From Olivibacter oleidegradans (GTDB lineage: Bacteria > Bacteroidota > Bacteroidia > Sphingobacteriales > Sphingobacteriaceae): a DNA stretch of 64,000 bases. Each line of letters opens with the position of its first letter. Position 1 is the stretch's first letter. The notes under the pieces are model-generated. The model was not told where the DNA came from and searched no databases. It saw nothing but the letters and a program-made list of their open reading frames with translations. The position numbers were made by a program, and so were the translations under genes. This document shows, one piece after another, positions 26,216 through 35,221 of this stretch. The stretch covers positions 1,488,001 through 1,552,000 of the forward strand of contig NZ_JBHLWO010000002.1 in NCBI RefSeq assembly GCF_042432805.1, written 5' to 3'.

Positions 26216-26686
26216 TTAGTATTCCATTGGTACGATCGGTTCTTTTTTAGACGTTGACATAATCATCATCGTTTGAAAGGTTTTCACACATGGTATCCGA
26301 CTAATCTTTTCCATAATCAACCGCTCGTAAGATTTAATGTCCTTGACATAAACCTTTAAAATAAAATCACATTGCCCGGTGACGTGATGGCATTCGGTCA
26401 CTTCAGGTATACTTTTGATCGCTTCAACAAATTCAGGGATTGAATTGTGTGTATGAAAATCCAATTGTATTTGTATAAAGGATTTAATGCCCAAGCCTAG
26501 AAGCTCTTCATCCACCAAGGCATGGTAGCTTTTGATATAGCCCGCATTTTCAAGTTTTCGAACCCTTTCCAGTGTTGGTGCCGGTGACAAACCGATATTG
26601 GAAGAAAGTTGTAAGTTGGTTATTCTACCGTTTTCTTGGAGTAATTTAATAATCTTTAAATCAATTCTATCTGGTTCAAAAGCCAT
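26216..26686 (-). CDS. Lrp/AsnC-family transcriptional regulator
   Basis: 156 residues, normal for the family. The N-terminal helix-turn-helix runs LDLKIIKLLQENGRITNLQLSSNIGLSPAPTLERVRKLE-like from about 8 to 50, and the RAM/AsnC ligand domain from about 70 to 140 includes VTECHHVTGQCDFILKVYVKD. Such proteins sense amino acids. It is convergent with ung and 120 bases from the sufE end, with no clear target beside it; the dehydrogenase at 22 kb would be a reasonable but unproven candidate. Confidence 0.92.
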   Translation of the reverse strand: MAFEPDRIDLKIIKLLQENGRITNLQLSSNIGLSPAPTLERVRKLENAGYIKSYHALVDEELLGLGIKSFIQIQLDFHTHNSIPEFVEAIKSIPEVTECHHVTGQCDFILKVYVKDIKSYERLIMEKISRIPCVKTFQTMMIMSTSKKEPIVPMEY

Positions 26687-26806
26687 GGCTAACAGTTTTA
26701 GCGTAAAGTTAACAAATAACCAAATAAAATTTTACAATATTGATTTTTTTATTTCAAAGATTAGGTATTCAATAGTACATTTAATACGATGGAAAATGAG
26801 TGCCAA

Positions 26807-27235
26807 TTAACGTTTAGCATTTAGGGCAAGCGCGTACAATTTCATTTGCTTTACCATCGCCACCAACCCGTTAGCACGAGTAGGTGACAAATGTTCTTTT
26901 AATCCGATTTCATCTATAAAATAAAGATCGGCACTCACAATATCTTCTGCACGCTGTCCGGATAAAACTTTGATCATTAAGCTAACAAGTCCCTTAGTAA
27001 TGATTGCATCACTATCGGCCGTAAAAAAGACTTTGTCGTCTACATACTGTGCATGCAACCAAACGCGAGACTGGCATCCTTTAATCAATAAATCGTCAAC
27101 TTTATGGGACTCGTCGATTAAAGGCAGCTCCTTCCCCAATTGAATAATATATTCATATTTAGCCATCCAATCCTCGAAAAAAGAGAAATCTTCTATCAAT
27201 TCGTCCTGTATTTCCTTAATTGTCATATCAACCAT
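26807..27235 (-). CDS. sufE: Fe-S assembly sulfur acceptor SufE
   Basis: 142 residues from ATG at 27235, two bases after the sufS stop; a longer frame reaching into sufS is rejected because its N terminus is unlike SufE. Family landmarks are IQDELIEDFSFFEDWMAKYEYIIQLG, the persulfide-receiving cysteine C54 in LLIKGCQSRVWL, and the FTADSDAIITKGLVSLMI helix. SufE takes sulfur from SufS and hands it to SufBCD. Last gene of the sufBCDSE row. Confidence 0.94.
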   Translation of the reverse strand: MVDMTIKEIQDELIEDFSFFEDWMAKYEYIIQLGKELPLIDESHKVDDLLIKGCQSRVWLHAQYVDDKVFFTADSDAIITKGLVSLMIKVLSGQRAEDIVSADLYFIDEIGLKEHLSPTRANGLVAMVKQMKLYALALNAKR

Positions 27236-27237
27236 CG

Positions 27238-28461
27238 TTATAGCAACATAGAAGCGGCTCTTTTTACAGCGCTTACCAACAGATCTATTTCTTCCTTTGT
27301 ATTGTACATTGCAATGGAGGCACGCACCGTGCCAGGAATCCCAAACCGCTCCATTAAAGGTTGTGTGCAATGATGACCAGTACGAACAGCAATGCCCAAC
27401 TTGTCTAAGATAACGCCCACATCGTACGGATGCGCACCATTCACCAGAAAAGATATCACGCTGGATTTCTCTTTCGCCGTACCTATAAACCGGATTTGAT
27501 CAATTTCCGACAAAGCTTTAGTCGCATATTTAAGCAGTTCCGTTTCATAAAGCGCAATCTGACTCAAGCCAATCGTCTTTATATAATCTACGGCTGCCCC
27601 CAAACATATTCCCGCTTCGATATTGGGTGTACCCGCCTCAAATTTAAATGGTAGTTCGTTATAAATCGTCTTTTCAAACCTAACCTCTTTAATCATATCA
27701 CCCCCTCCTTGATAAGGCGGCATCTGATCCAACCATTTTTCCTTTCCGTACAAGACCCCCACGCCGGTTGGACCGTACATCTTGTGTCCTGAAAAAGCGA
27801 AAAAATCAACATCTAAAGCTTGTACATCCACATGTAAATGTTGTATGGCCTGCGCACCATCAACCAGCACGGGAATGCCATGATCATGCGCCAGCTTTGT
27901 AATCTCTTTTATTGGGTTTAAAGTTCCGAGCGTATTTGATACGTAGGTTATGGAAACAAGCTTTACTCTTTCGTTGAGCATAGCCTGATAAGCGCCCATA
28001 TCCAATTCTCCTTCATCATTTATGGGAACTACACGTAGCTTCGCGCCCTGCTCTTCGCATAACATTTGCCAAGGCACAATATTGCTATGGTGTTCCATGG
28101 CCGAAATAATAATCTCGTCCCCTTCTTTTACAAATTGCTTTCCATAACAATGCGCAACCAAGTTGATGCTGTGCGTAGTCCCATTGGTTAAAATAACCTC
28201 ATAATCTTGCGCTGCATTTATAAATTCAGAAAGCTTTCTCCGTGTGACCTCATAAGCATCTGTTGCCAGCTGACTTAAGTGATGAACACCCCGGTGCACA
28301 TTACTATTGATTTGTGTATAATAATCAGTAATAGCATTAATTACCGATTGTGGCTTCTGCGTAGTCGCTCCGTTATCCAGATAAACCAAGGGGTACCCAT
28401 TTACCTTCGTTTTTAATATAGGAAAATCAGCTCTTATACTATGAATATCGTAATGTGTCAA
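27238..28461 (-). CDS. sufS: Cysteine desulfurase SufS
   Basis: 407 residues, class II cysteine desulfurase. Landmarks: VYLDNGATTQKP near the N terminus, NSNVHRGVHHLSQLATDAYE, HHSNIVPWQ, the PLP lysine in FSGHKMYGPTGVGVLYG (about 228), and the active-site cysteine in VRTGHHCTQPLM (about 364) within the short-loop context of the SufS group. It supplies persulfide sulfur to SufE in the cytoplasm. It is 32 bases downstream of sufD and almost touches sufE. Confidence 0.96.
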   Translation of the reverse strand: MTHYDIHSIRADFPILKTKVNGYPLVYLDNGATTQKPQSVINAITDYYTQINSNVHRGVHHLSQLATDAYEVTRRKLSEFINAAQDYEVILTNGTTHSINLVAHCYGKQFVKEGDEIIISAMEHHSNIVPWQMLCEEQGAKLRVVPINDEGELDMGAYQAMLNERVKLVSITYVSNTLGTLNPIKEITKLAHDHGIPVLVDGAQAIQHLHVDVQALDVDFFAFSGHKMYGPTGVGVLYGKEKWLDQMPPYQGGGDMIKEVRFEKTIYNELPFKFEAGTPNIEAGICLGAAVDYIKTIGLSQIALYETELLKYATKALSEIDQIRFIGTAKEKSSVISFLVNGAHPYDVGVILDKLGIAVRTGHHCTQPLMERFGIPGTVRASIAMYNTKEEIDLLVSAVKRAASMLL

Positions 28462-28493
28462 AATCAGAAATTTAAAGTAAGACCGAAAACTTA

Positions 28494-29801
28494 TTACTCA
28501 ATAATTAGGCCCTGTTCGATTAGATGATCAACGTAAGCTCTTACATTATCATTGCTGAACTTTTCCGTTACATCAAAGGCAAAAGCATGAACCAAGAGCA
28601 CTCTTGCACTCGCTTCGCCAATACCTCTTGCTTTAAGGTAAAATAAAGCTTCATCATCGAATTGTCCCATGGTACAACCGTGACTACATTTTACATCATC
28701 TGCAAATATTTCTAATTGCGGTTTGGTCAGAATACTTGCTTTATCACCAATTAACATGTTGTTATTCTGTTGAAAAGCATTGGTTTTCTGAGCGTCGGGT
28801 TGTACAAAAATCTTGCCATTGAATACTGCCGTTGAGGTATCTTGTGCAATATTCTTGTACCATTCATAGCTTTCACAATGAGGCATTCGATGGTCAACAA
28901 TAGTATGATTATCCACCAGTTGATCTTTAGCGGTAAGCGTTACCCCGTATAAATGACTTTCTACCGATGTATCGTCTAAACGGACATTAATATTGTTTCG
29001 AACGAATGAAGATCCAGGAAATGAACAATTATAGTTGTTGTACAAGCTATGCTTAGCTTGTTTAACCTCTGTATGGTTAAGGTATCGAGACTTTTCGCCG
29101 GAAGTCTGTAAATAATAATGTTGGAGATGAGCATTCTCGTTCAAAACAAGTTCGGATACTGTATTGTTCAGACTTATCGTGCTACCATTTGCAATAAAGG
29201 ATTCGATAATCTCTGCTTCAGCGTTTGGGTCTAAAACAAATAAATTCCTTGTTTGGTTAAAAATAGCTTCACTTGAAGATGCAACATGAATAATTTGAAT
29301 GCTCTTTTTTAAAGCAATATTTTGACCTATGTGGATATAGAGTCCCCCCTCATGAAGAGCTGTATTGAGCGCAACTAGTGGATTATCTGTTTTATCTGCG
29401 TATTTTGCAAAATGCGCAGCGAATAATTCATTATTCGCTACATCTTCAATAGCACTCACAAATATGCCTGGTTCTGTAATAACATCAGAAAGGTCTTTGC
29501 GATAGCGCCCATTCACTAATATGAGTCGATAAGCGTCCAAACCTTTTATAATCGCTTGACTCGTATCTACATTTTTTCCCGGAATGGCGTCATTTAATAG
29601 ATAATGCTGATTGATTAAAGGTTGCAGATTCGTGTACTTCCAATCTTCCGCCTTCAGCGTAGGAAAGCCCCAATCCTTAAAACGGGCAAAAGCCTCCTTA
29701 CGTAGAGAGACTTGCGGCTCCTGGTATCCCTTTAAGGTTAGCCTCTCTTCAAAAAAAGTAACTAATTGATGATATAATGAACTTGAAACTTGTGTAATCA
29801 T
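28494..29801 (-). CDS. sufD: Fe-S scaffold subunit SufD
   Basis: 435 residues, SufB/D beta-helix family. The C-terminal part has PQLEIFADDVKCSHGCTMGQ, with the histidine used by SufD in cluster assembly, and EASARVLLVHAFAFDV, both typical. The N-terminal AFARFKDWGFPTLKAEDWKYTNL is the usual SufD opening. It forms the SufBC2D complex that builds new Fe-S clusters. Placed 42 bases after sufC. Confidence 0.95.
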   Translation of the reverse strand: MITQVSSSLYHQLVTFFEERLTLKGYQEPQVSLRKEAFARFKDWGFPTLKAEDWKYTNLQPLINQHYLLNDAIPGKNVDTSQAIIKGLDAYRLILVNGRYRKDLSDVITEPGIFVSAIEDVANNELFAAHFAKYADKTDNPLVALNTALHEGGLYIHIGQNIALKKSIQIIHVASSSEAIFNQTRNLFVLDPNAEAEIIESFIANGSTISLNNTVSELVLNENAHLQHYYLQTSGEKSRYLNHTEVKQAKHSLYNNYNCSFPGSSFVRNNINVRLDDTSVESHLYGVTLTAKDQLVDNHTIVDHRMPHCESYEWYKNIAQDTSTAVFNGKIFVQPDAQKTNAFQQNNNMLIGDKASILTKPQLEIFADDVKCSHGCTMGQFDDEALFYLKARGIGEASARVLLVHAFAFDVTEKFSNDNVRAYVDHLIEQGLIIE

Positions 29802-29843
29802 TTGTTAATTATCATAAAAGGATGAGAAAATAATCGCTATAAC

Positions 29844-30614
29844 CTAAATGGCAGCATTCTCTTCTGCATCCACACTTTCTTTTAACCAGTCGTAACCCTT
29901 CTCCTCCAGCTCGAGTGCTAGTTCTTTCGTTCCGGATTTTACGATTTTTCCTTTATATAGTACATGTACAAAATCAGGCACTATATAGTCCAAAAGGCGT
30001 TGATAGTGCGTAATAACAATAAAAGCATTATTCTCTGAACGCAAATGATTAACACCGTTCGCCACAATGCGAAGCGCGTCGATGTCTAAGCCTGAATCTG
30101 TTTCGTCCAAAATAGCCAGCTTTGGTTCCAGCATGGCAAGTTGAAAAATTTCGTTACGCTTTTTCTCTCCACCTGAAAATCCTTCATTTAACGACCGGTT
30201 AGCCAATTTAGCATCAAATTCAACAAGCTTTTGCTTTTCTTTAACCAACTTTAAAAATTCTTTCGCTTCCATTGGGGCTAGTCCCTTATAGGCCCTGATT
30301 TCGTTAACGGCCGTTTTTAAAAAGTTGATATTAGAGACACCTGGAATCTCAACCGGATACTGAAAAGCCAGAAAAAGCCCTTCCCGTGCTCGATCCTCGG
30401 GAGATAGCTCCAGTAAATCCTTGTTATCTAACCTAACTTCCCCGCCGGTTACCTCATAAGCTTCCTTACCGGCTAAAACCGAAGCCAACGTGCTTTTACC
30501 CGAGCCATTCGGCCCCATAATAGCATGCACTTCACCCGCTTTAACTTCTAAATTTAATCCTTTTAAAATCTCTTTATCATCTACAGATGCCTGTAGGTTC
30601 TTTATACTTAACAT
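29844..30614 (-). CDS. sufC: Fe-S assembly ATPase SufC
   Basis: 256 residues, soluble ABC ATPase. Walker A GPNGSGKST (about 34-42), SufC-typical FLAFQYPVEIPGVSN, signature FSGGEKKRNEI and Walker B LAILDETDSGLDIDAL are present with an intact catalytic glutamate. Its ATP hydrolysis drives rearrangement of the SufB-SufD pair during cluster assembly. It lies 67 bases after sufB in the same leftward transcript. Confidence 0.97.
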   Translation of the reverse strand: MLSIKNLQASVDDKEILKGLNLEVKAGEVHAIMGPNGSGKSTLASVLAGKEAYEVTGGEVRLDNKDLLELSPEDRAREGLFLAFQYPVEIPGVSNINFLKTAVNEIRAYKGLAPMEAKEFLKLVKEKQKLVEFDAKLANRSLNEGFSGGEKKRNEIFQLAMLEPKLAILDETDSGLDIDALRIVANGVNHLRSENNAFIVITHYQRLLDYIVPDFVHVLYKGKIVKSGTKELALELEEKGYDWLKESVDAEENAAI

Positions 30615-30681
30615 ATCTTCATCAATTCAAATCTCGCGATTTGCTATTTGTTTTTTATATTAACAATATTTACAATACTCT

Positions 30682-32133
30682 TTATCCAACACTACCCTCC
30701 AGTGAAATTGCCAGCAGCTTTTGCGCCTCCACGGCAAATTCCATTGGTAATTGGTTAAGAACCTCCTTAGCATAACCATTAACAATCAGTCCAACGGCTT
30801 TTTCCGGATCAATACCTCGTTGTGTAAGATAGAATATCTGATCTTCCCCAATTTTTGAGGTAGTAGCCTCGTGTTCCAATTTCGCTGTTTTATTCTTTGC
30901 TTCAATGTAAGGAAACGTATGAGCTCCACATTTATCGCCAATTAATAAAGAATCACACTGCGTAAAGTTTCGAGCTTTTTCGGCACCTTTACCTATTTGA
31001 ACCAGGCCTCGGTAACTATTTTGACTAACACCGGCGGAAATGCCTTTAGAAACAATTTTACTGCGTGTGTTTTTACCGATATGATACATTTTACTTCCGG
31101 TATCTGCTATCTGATGGTTTCTTGTCAAAGCAACGGAATAAAATTCTCCTACAGAATTATCGCCCTTCAAAATTACACTTGGATATTTCCATGTAATCGA
31201 TGAACCAGTCTCAACCTGTGTCCAAGAGATCTTGCTATTATCACCTTTACAAATTCCTCTCTTGGTTACAAAGTTGTAGATACCTCCCCGGCCTTCTTTA
31301 TCTCCGGGATACCAGTTTTGTACAGTGCTATATTTTATCTCTGCGTTTTCAAGTGCAATTAATTCTACAACGGCAGCGTGCAACTGGTTTTCATCCCGCA
31401 TTGGGGCGGTACATCCTTCCAGGTAACTCACATAACTTCCTTCATCGGCAATTATTAGCGTACGTTCAAATTGCCCTGTGTTCTGCGCATTAATCCTAAA
31501 GTAGGTGGAAAGCTCCATTGGACAATTTACGCCCTTTGGTATATAGACAAAAGATCCGTCGGAAAATACAGCGGCGTTTAAAGCCGCATAAATATTATCG
31601 GTTTGTGGCACTACTGTTCCCAGGTACTGCTTTACCAAATCGGGATGTTCTTTTACCGCCTCTCCAAAAGAACAGAATATGACGCCATATTCTTTCAATT
31701 TTTCCCTAAAGGTTGTCTTTACTGATACACTATCAAAAACAGCATCTACAGCAACGACACCTGCCAACACCTTCTGTTCATCTAGGGGAATTCCCAATTT
31801 TGCGAAAGTATCCAACAATTCGGGGTCAACCTCATCCATGCTGTTTACCTTCGGTTTTTCCTTTGGCGCAGCATAGTAAGATATATCCTGAAAATCAACT
31901 TTGGGATGCTCAAAGTTTTGCCACTTAGGCATTGTCATTTTTTCAAAATGCCTTAAGGCCTTTAACCTCCAGTCAAGAAGCCAAGCAGGCTCACCTTTTT
32001 TTGCAGAAATGAAGCGTACTGTTTCTTCGGATAGACCCTTTTTAGCGATATCCATCTCGATATTGGTAGTAAAACCATATTTGTACTCCTCTACCGCGAG
32101 TTCTTGCAATATATTATCGTCTTTCGTACTCAT
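30682..32133 (-). CDS. sufB: Fe-S scaffold subunit SufB
   Basis: 483 residues, standard for SufB. Recognised segments are the N-terminal YKYGFTTNIEMDIAKKGLSE, SYVSYLEGCTAPMRDENQLHAAVVE, KGICKGDNSKISWTQVE-like region and the C-terminal HTFPYIEAKNKTAKLEHEATTSKIGEDQIF region with the conserved Glu and His used for cluster binding. First gene of sufBCDSE; a -7 element lies 65 bases upstream. No SufA, SufT (DUF59) or regulator gene is linked in the window. Confidence 0.97.
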   Translation of the reverse strand: MSTKDDNILQELAVEEYKYGFTTNIEMDIAKKGLSEETVRFISAKKGEPAWLLDWRLKALRHFEKMTMPKWQNFEHPKVDFQDISYYAAPKEKPKVNSMDEVDPELLDTFAKLGIPLDEQKVLAGVVAVDAVFDSVSVKTTFREKLKEYGVIFCSFGEAVKEHPDLVKQYLGTVVPQTDNIYAALNAAVFSDGSFVYIPKGVNCPMELSTYFRINAQNTGQFERTLIIADEGSYVSYLEGCTAPMRDENQLHAAVVELIALENAEIKYSTVQNWYPGDKEGRGGIYNFVTKRGICKGDNSKISWTQVETGSSITWKYPSVILKGDNSVGEFYSVALTRNHQIADTGSKMYHIGKNTRSKIVSKGISAGVSQNSYRGLVQIGKGAEKARNFTQCDSLLIGDKCGAHTFPYIEAKNKTAKLEHEATTSKIGEDQIFYLTQRGIDPEKAVGLIVNGYAKEVLNQLPMEFAVEAQKLLAISLEGSVG

Positions 32134-32197
32134 TTCATTATCGATTTCGCTTCGTACTTCTCTTCTCCTTTAGAAGCGATTGCCATTAATTAATTTG

Positions 32198-32205
32198 CAA
32201 AGTTA
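32198..32205 (-). promoter_or_regulatory. -7 element of the suf operon
   Basis: Reverse-strand TAACTTTG fits TAnnTTTG, predicting a leader of about 58 bases before sufB. A TTG is present upstream but at a short 12-base spacing, so the -33 part is unconvincing. Confidence 0.45.
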
Positions 32206-32316
32206 CAATTTGAAGAGCAATTATTCGAGCATTTACCGGCTCTTTTACGGCAAATAAATAATCTCAATGTAAATTAATGACGGTCGTCATTTTCCCTTCG
32301 CAGCTTTTTACTTTCT

Positions 32317-33153
32317 TTAAATTAGTATACCGATTTTTTGTAATTCCTGTTCCATTTCAATTTGCAATTTTTGGGCCTCCTCTCTTGCCCTTTCAGCGAA
32401 ATCACTACCATTGCTCGCGTAAATAATTGATCTGTTAGCATTTACCAACAAACCACATTCCTTATTCATTCCAAACGCACACACTTCTTGCAAACTGCCA
32501 CCTTGAGCACCGATCCCCGGCACTAGCAGAAAATGATCGGGTGCTATCCGTCGTATATCCTTAAAATATTCCCCTCTGGTGGCTCCTACGACATACATTA
32601 CCTGTTCACTGCTTCCCAGAGCATTAACCTTTTCAATAACATGTTCAAACAACCTTTTACCACTTAAATCAGCCAAAAACTGGAAGTCCAAGCTTCCTTT
32701 ATTTGATGTTAAGGCCAGCACGACCGACCATTTACCCGGATACTCCAAAAAAGGGCTAATCGAATCTTCTCCCATATAAGGTGCAACAGTTACCGCATCG
32801 AATTCCAGACCGGACACCTCCTTTGAAAAGAACGTCTTAGCATACATATCTGCTGTGTTTCCTATATCGCCACGTTTGGCATCTGCAATATTTAAGCAAC
32901 TTTTCGGAATGATCTCACACGTACGCTGTAGGCTCCGCCAACCCTGAGCGCCCCTGCTCTCATAAAAAGCAATATTGGGTTTATAAGCGACACATAGATC
33001 AGCAGTTGCCTCAATAATACGCTTATTAAATTCAAAAATGGGATCTTCCAAGTCCAATAGGCAACTTGGTATTTTCTCGATATCCGTATCTAAGCCAACA
33101 CACAAAAAAGAGCGTTTCAGTTTAATCTGCTCTATTAATTGCTTACGAGTCAT
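32317..33153 (-). CDS. pyrF: Orotidine 5'-phosphate decarboxylase, type 2
   Basis: 278 residues, the longer PyrF subfamily 2 form. SFLCVGLDTDIEKIP is the N-terminal substrate segment, and the catalytic Asp-Lys-Asp network sits in NIADAKRGDIGNTADMYAK. PGIGAQGGSLQEV is the phosphate-binding region. It makes UMP from OMP, the last step of de novo pyrimidine synthesis. It has its own promoter and diverges from rho. Confidence 0.95.
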   Translation of the reverse strand: MTRKQLIEQIKLKRSFLCVGLDTDIEKIPSCLLDLEDPIFEFNKRIIEATADLCVAYKPNIAFYESRGAQGWRSLQRTCEIIPKSCLNIADAKRGDIGNTADMYAKTFFSKEVSGLEFDAVTVAPYMGEDSISPFLEYPGKWSVVLALTSNKGSLDFQFLADLSGKRLFEHVIEKVNALGSSEQVMYVVGATRGEYFKDIRRIAPDHFLLVPGIGAQGGSLQEVCAFGMNKECGLLVNANRSIIYASNGSDFAERAREEAQKLQIEMEQELQKIGILI

Positions 33154-33190
33154 ATAAGGGGAAAAATTATTAGGAACATGTAAAAAAACA

Positions 33191-33226
33191 CGACAAATTT
33201 AGCTATATTTGTCGGCATATACAAAA
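33191..33226 (-). promoter_or_regulatory. pyrF promoter inside an 8-bp palindrome
   Basis: Reverse-strand TTTTG (33226-33222), a 20-base spacer and TAAATTTG (33201-33194) match the Bacteroidota promoter pattern well; the pyrF ATG follows about 40 bases on. The -7 element lies in an inverted repeat with arms 33191-33198 and 33207-33214. The opposite arm creates TATATTTG at 33204-33211 on the forward strand, a possible -7 for rho, but without a TTG at -33. Confidence 0.6.
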
Positions 33227-33519
33227 GACTTTGCAATTGAGACCTTATCACTTTTTTAATGGTGTTCAATATAAAAGGGCACTAAATTGAACAATTTTAA
33301 CAAGACATATTGATCTCTATTTTTATTTTTTTTCGTTTTTTTTTTGAATTTTCAATTCTTATGCATACAATTGCAGCGGAATCTCAAAATTTACCTATCC
33401 GTTAAAGGAGAATCATTAGTCCTTCAGCGAAAAATTTAAACTTATCAATCGAGTTTTTATATGGGTAAATTTCTGTTAAACACAAGCATAAAAATCCTTA
33501 TTACACATAACGACATTTG
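33212..33519 (+). other. Long AT-rich leader region upstream of rho
   Basis: About 300 bases between the possible rho -7 element and the rho ATG hold no protein-like frame. An inverted repeat with 7-base arms (33264-33270 and 33286-33292) and two very T-rich tracts around 33317-33352 are visible. Rho is autoregulated through its leader in E. coli; a comparable role here is only a possibility. Confidence 0.4.
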
Positions 33520-35079
33520 ATGAATATTAATGAATTGAACGCTAAGCTCGTGTCTGAGCTACGTGAAATTGCAAAATTAATCGGTATTGCAGATGCTGAA
33601 AAGTTGAGAAAACAAGAGTTGATCAACAAAATTATTGCTACAGACAATGAAAAGCCTGCAGAAGAAGAAGCGATGGCGGACATTCTTGAAAAAGAGGAAG
33701 AATCCGGTGAAACGAAACATCGTAAACGGGTCAGGACCTCTGTAAAACAGGCCGAGCCTATAGAGATAAGAAAAAAAGTAGAGAAAGAGCCTGTCTTGGC
33801 TACGGCTATAAAAGATGAACCTAGCAAAGAAAAACTTGCTTCATCTGAAAACCGTCCACAGCGCACTGATCGCAGAGCGAGCAGCTCAACTCCCTCCTCT
33901 ACAACCCCACCTCAAACAAAAACGGAAACTGCTCCGGCATCGACACCCGCTTCTAATCTTGATTTTGACAATGTGATCGTCAACGAAGGCGTATTAGAAA
34001 TCATGCCTGATGGCTATGGCTTTTTACGCTCGTCTGACTATAACTACCTGACATCACCCGACGACATTTATGTCTCACAATCACAGATAAAGCTTTTCGG
34101 GCTTAAAACAGGCGATACTGTCAGAGGAAGTATTCGCCCTCCGAAGGAAGGCGAAAAATATTTTCCTTTGGTGCGTGTAGAAGCCATTAATGGCCAAATT
34201 CCCGCAGAGGTAAGGGATCGGGTTCCGTTTGATTATTTGACACCGCTATTCCCTACTGAGCGTTTGAAGCTCTATACCGATGCAGGAAACAATTCGACCC
34301 GCATCATGGATTTGTTTACGCCTATTGGAAAAGGGCAACGCGGCTTAATTGTAGCGCAACCAAAAACCGGTAAGACAGTTTTATTGAAAGAGGTGGCAAA
34401 TGCCATAGCAAAAAATCACCCAGAGGTTTATTTGATCATTTTATTAATCGACGAACGTCCGGAAGAGGTGACTGACATGGCTAGAAGTGTTCGGGCAGAG
34501 GTGGTGTCTTCTACTTTTGACGAACCGGCTGAACGACATGTTAAAATCGCCAATATCGTGCTCGAAAAAGCAAAGCGTATGGTCGAATGCGGTCATGATG
34601 TTGTCATTCTGTTAGATTCGATTACCAGGCTGGCTCGCGCTTATAACACAGTTGCTCCTGCTTCCGGAAAAATTTTATCGGGAGGTGTGGACGCTAATGC
34701 CTTGCATAAACCGAAAAGGTTCTTTGGAGCAGCTCGTAATATTGAGCATGGCGGCTCGCTTACTATCTTAGCTACTGCCTTGACCGATACCGGCTCCAAA
34801 ATGGACGAAGTGATTTTTGAAGAGTTCAAGGGTACAGGTAACATGGAATTACAACTCGATCGGAAGTTGGCTAATAAGCGTATATTCCCGGCTATTGATA
34901 TTACTGCATCGAGTACACGTAGAGACGATTTGTTAAACGACAAGGAAACACTTCAACGTATATGGGTGCTTAGAAATCACTTAGCGGATATGAACTCCAC
35001 AGAAGCTATGGAATTCTTGCTAGCTCAAATGCGTGGAACAAGATCAAATGAAGAGTTTCTTATCAGCATGAACGGCTAG
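33520..35079 (+). CDS. rho: Transcription termination factor Rho
   Basis: 519 residues from ATG at 33520; a TTG lies directly before it in frame. The N-terminal Rho_N helix bundle (LNAKLVSELREIAKLIGI...LRKQELINKII) is followed by a low-complexity, charged Ser/Thr/Pro/Lys/Glu insert of roughly 90 residues (about 45-140). Then come the RNA-binding cold-shock-like domain (GVLEIMPDGYGFLRSSDYNYL) and the ATPase core with Walker A AQPKTGKTVLL, Walker B VVILLDSITRLARAYN and the DERPEEVTDM segment. Cytoplasmic hexameric helicase. A hairpin terminator follows. Confidence 0.97.
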   Translation: MNINELNAKLVSELREIAKLIGIADAEKLRKQELINKIIATDNEKPAEEEAMADILEKEEESGETKHRKRVRTSVKQAEPIEIRKKVEKEPVLATAIKDEPSKEKLASSENRPQRTDRRASSSTPSSTTPPQTKTETAPASTPASNLDFDNVIVNEGVLEIMPDGYGFLRSSDYNYLTSPDDIYVSQSQIKLFGLKTGDTVRGSIRPPKEGEKYFPLVRVEAINGQIPAEVRDRVPFDYLTPLFPTERLKLYTDAGNNSTRIMDLFTPIGKGQRGLIVAQPKTGKTVLLKEVANAIAKNHPEVYLIILLIDERPEEVTDMARSVRAEVVSSTFDEPAERHVKIANIVLEKAKRMVECGHDVVILLDSITRLARAYNTVAPASGKILSGGVDANALHKPKRFFGAARNIEHGGSLTILATALTDTGSKMDEVIFEEFKGTGNMELQLDRKLANKRIFPAIDITASSTRRDDLLNDKETLQRIWVLRNHLADMNSTEAMEFLLAQMRGTRSNEEFLISMNG

Positions 35080-35110
35080 AAACGGATAATCGTACAATTA
35101 ATTGATAAAC

Positions 35111-35149
35111 AAAGCTTTCTTACTTTATAATAGGTAGGAAAGCTTTTTT
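35111..35149 (+). terminator. Intrinsic terminator after rho
   Basis: Arms 35111-35123 and 35134-35146 form 13 pairs including one wobble, then a T tract to 35149. Confidence 0.85.
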
Positions 35150-35221
35150 GTAACACTTTATGAAGACACTGCCAAAATCATATTTTTTCTAAGCATTTGA
35201 CGGGAGTGAAAGAAATGACGC

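Noticed and set aside
26807..27370. Longer sufE starting at 27370
   Set aside because: The extra 45 residues overlap sufS and look unlike SufE; the ATG at 27235 fits the family start.
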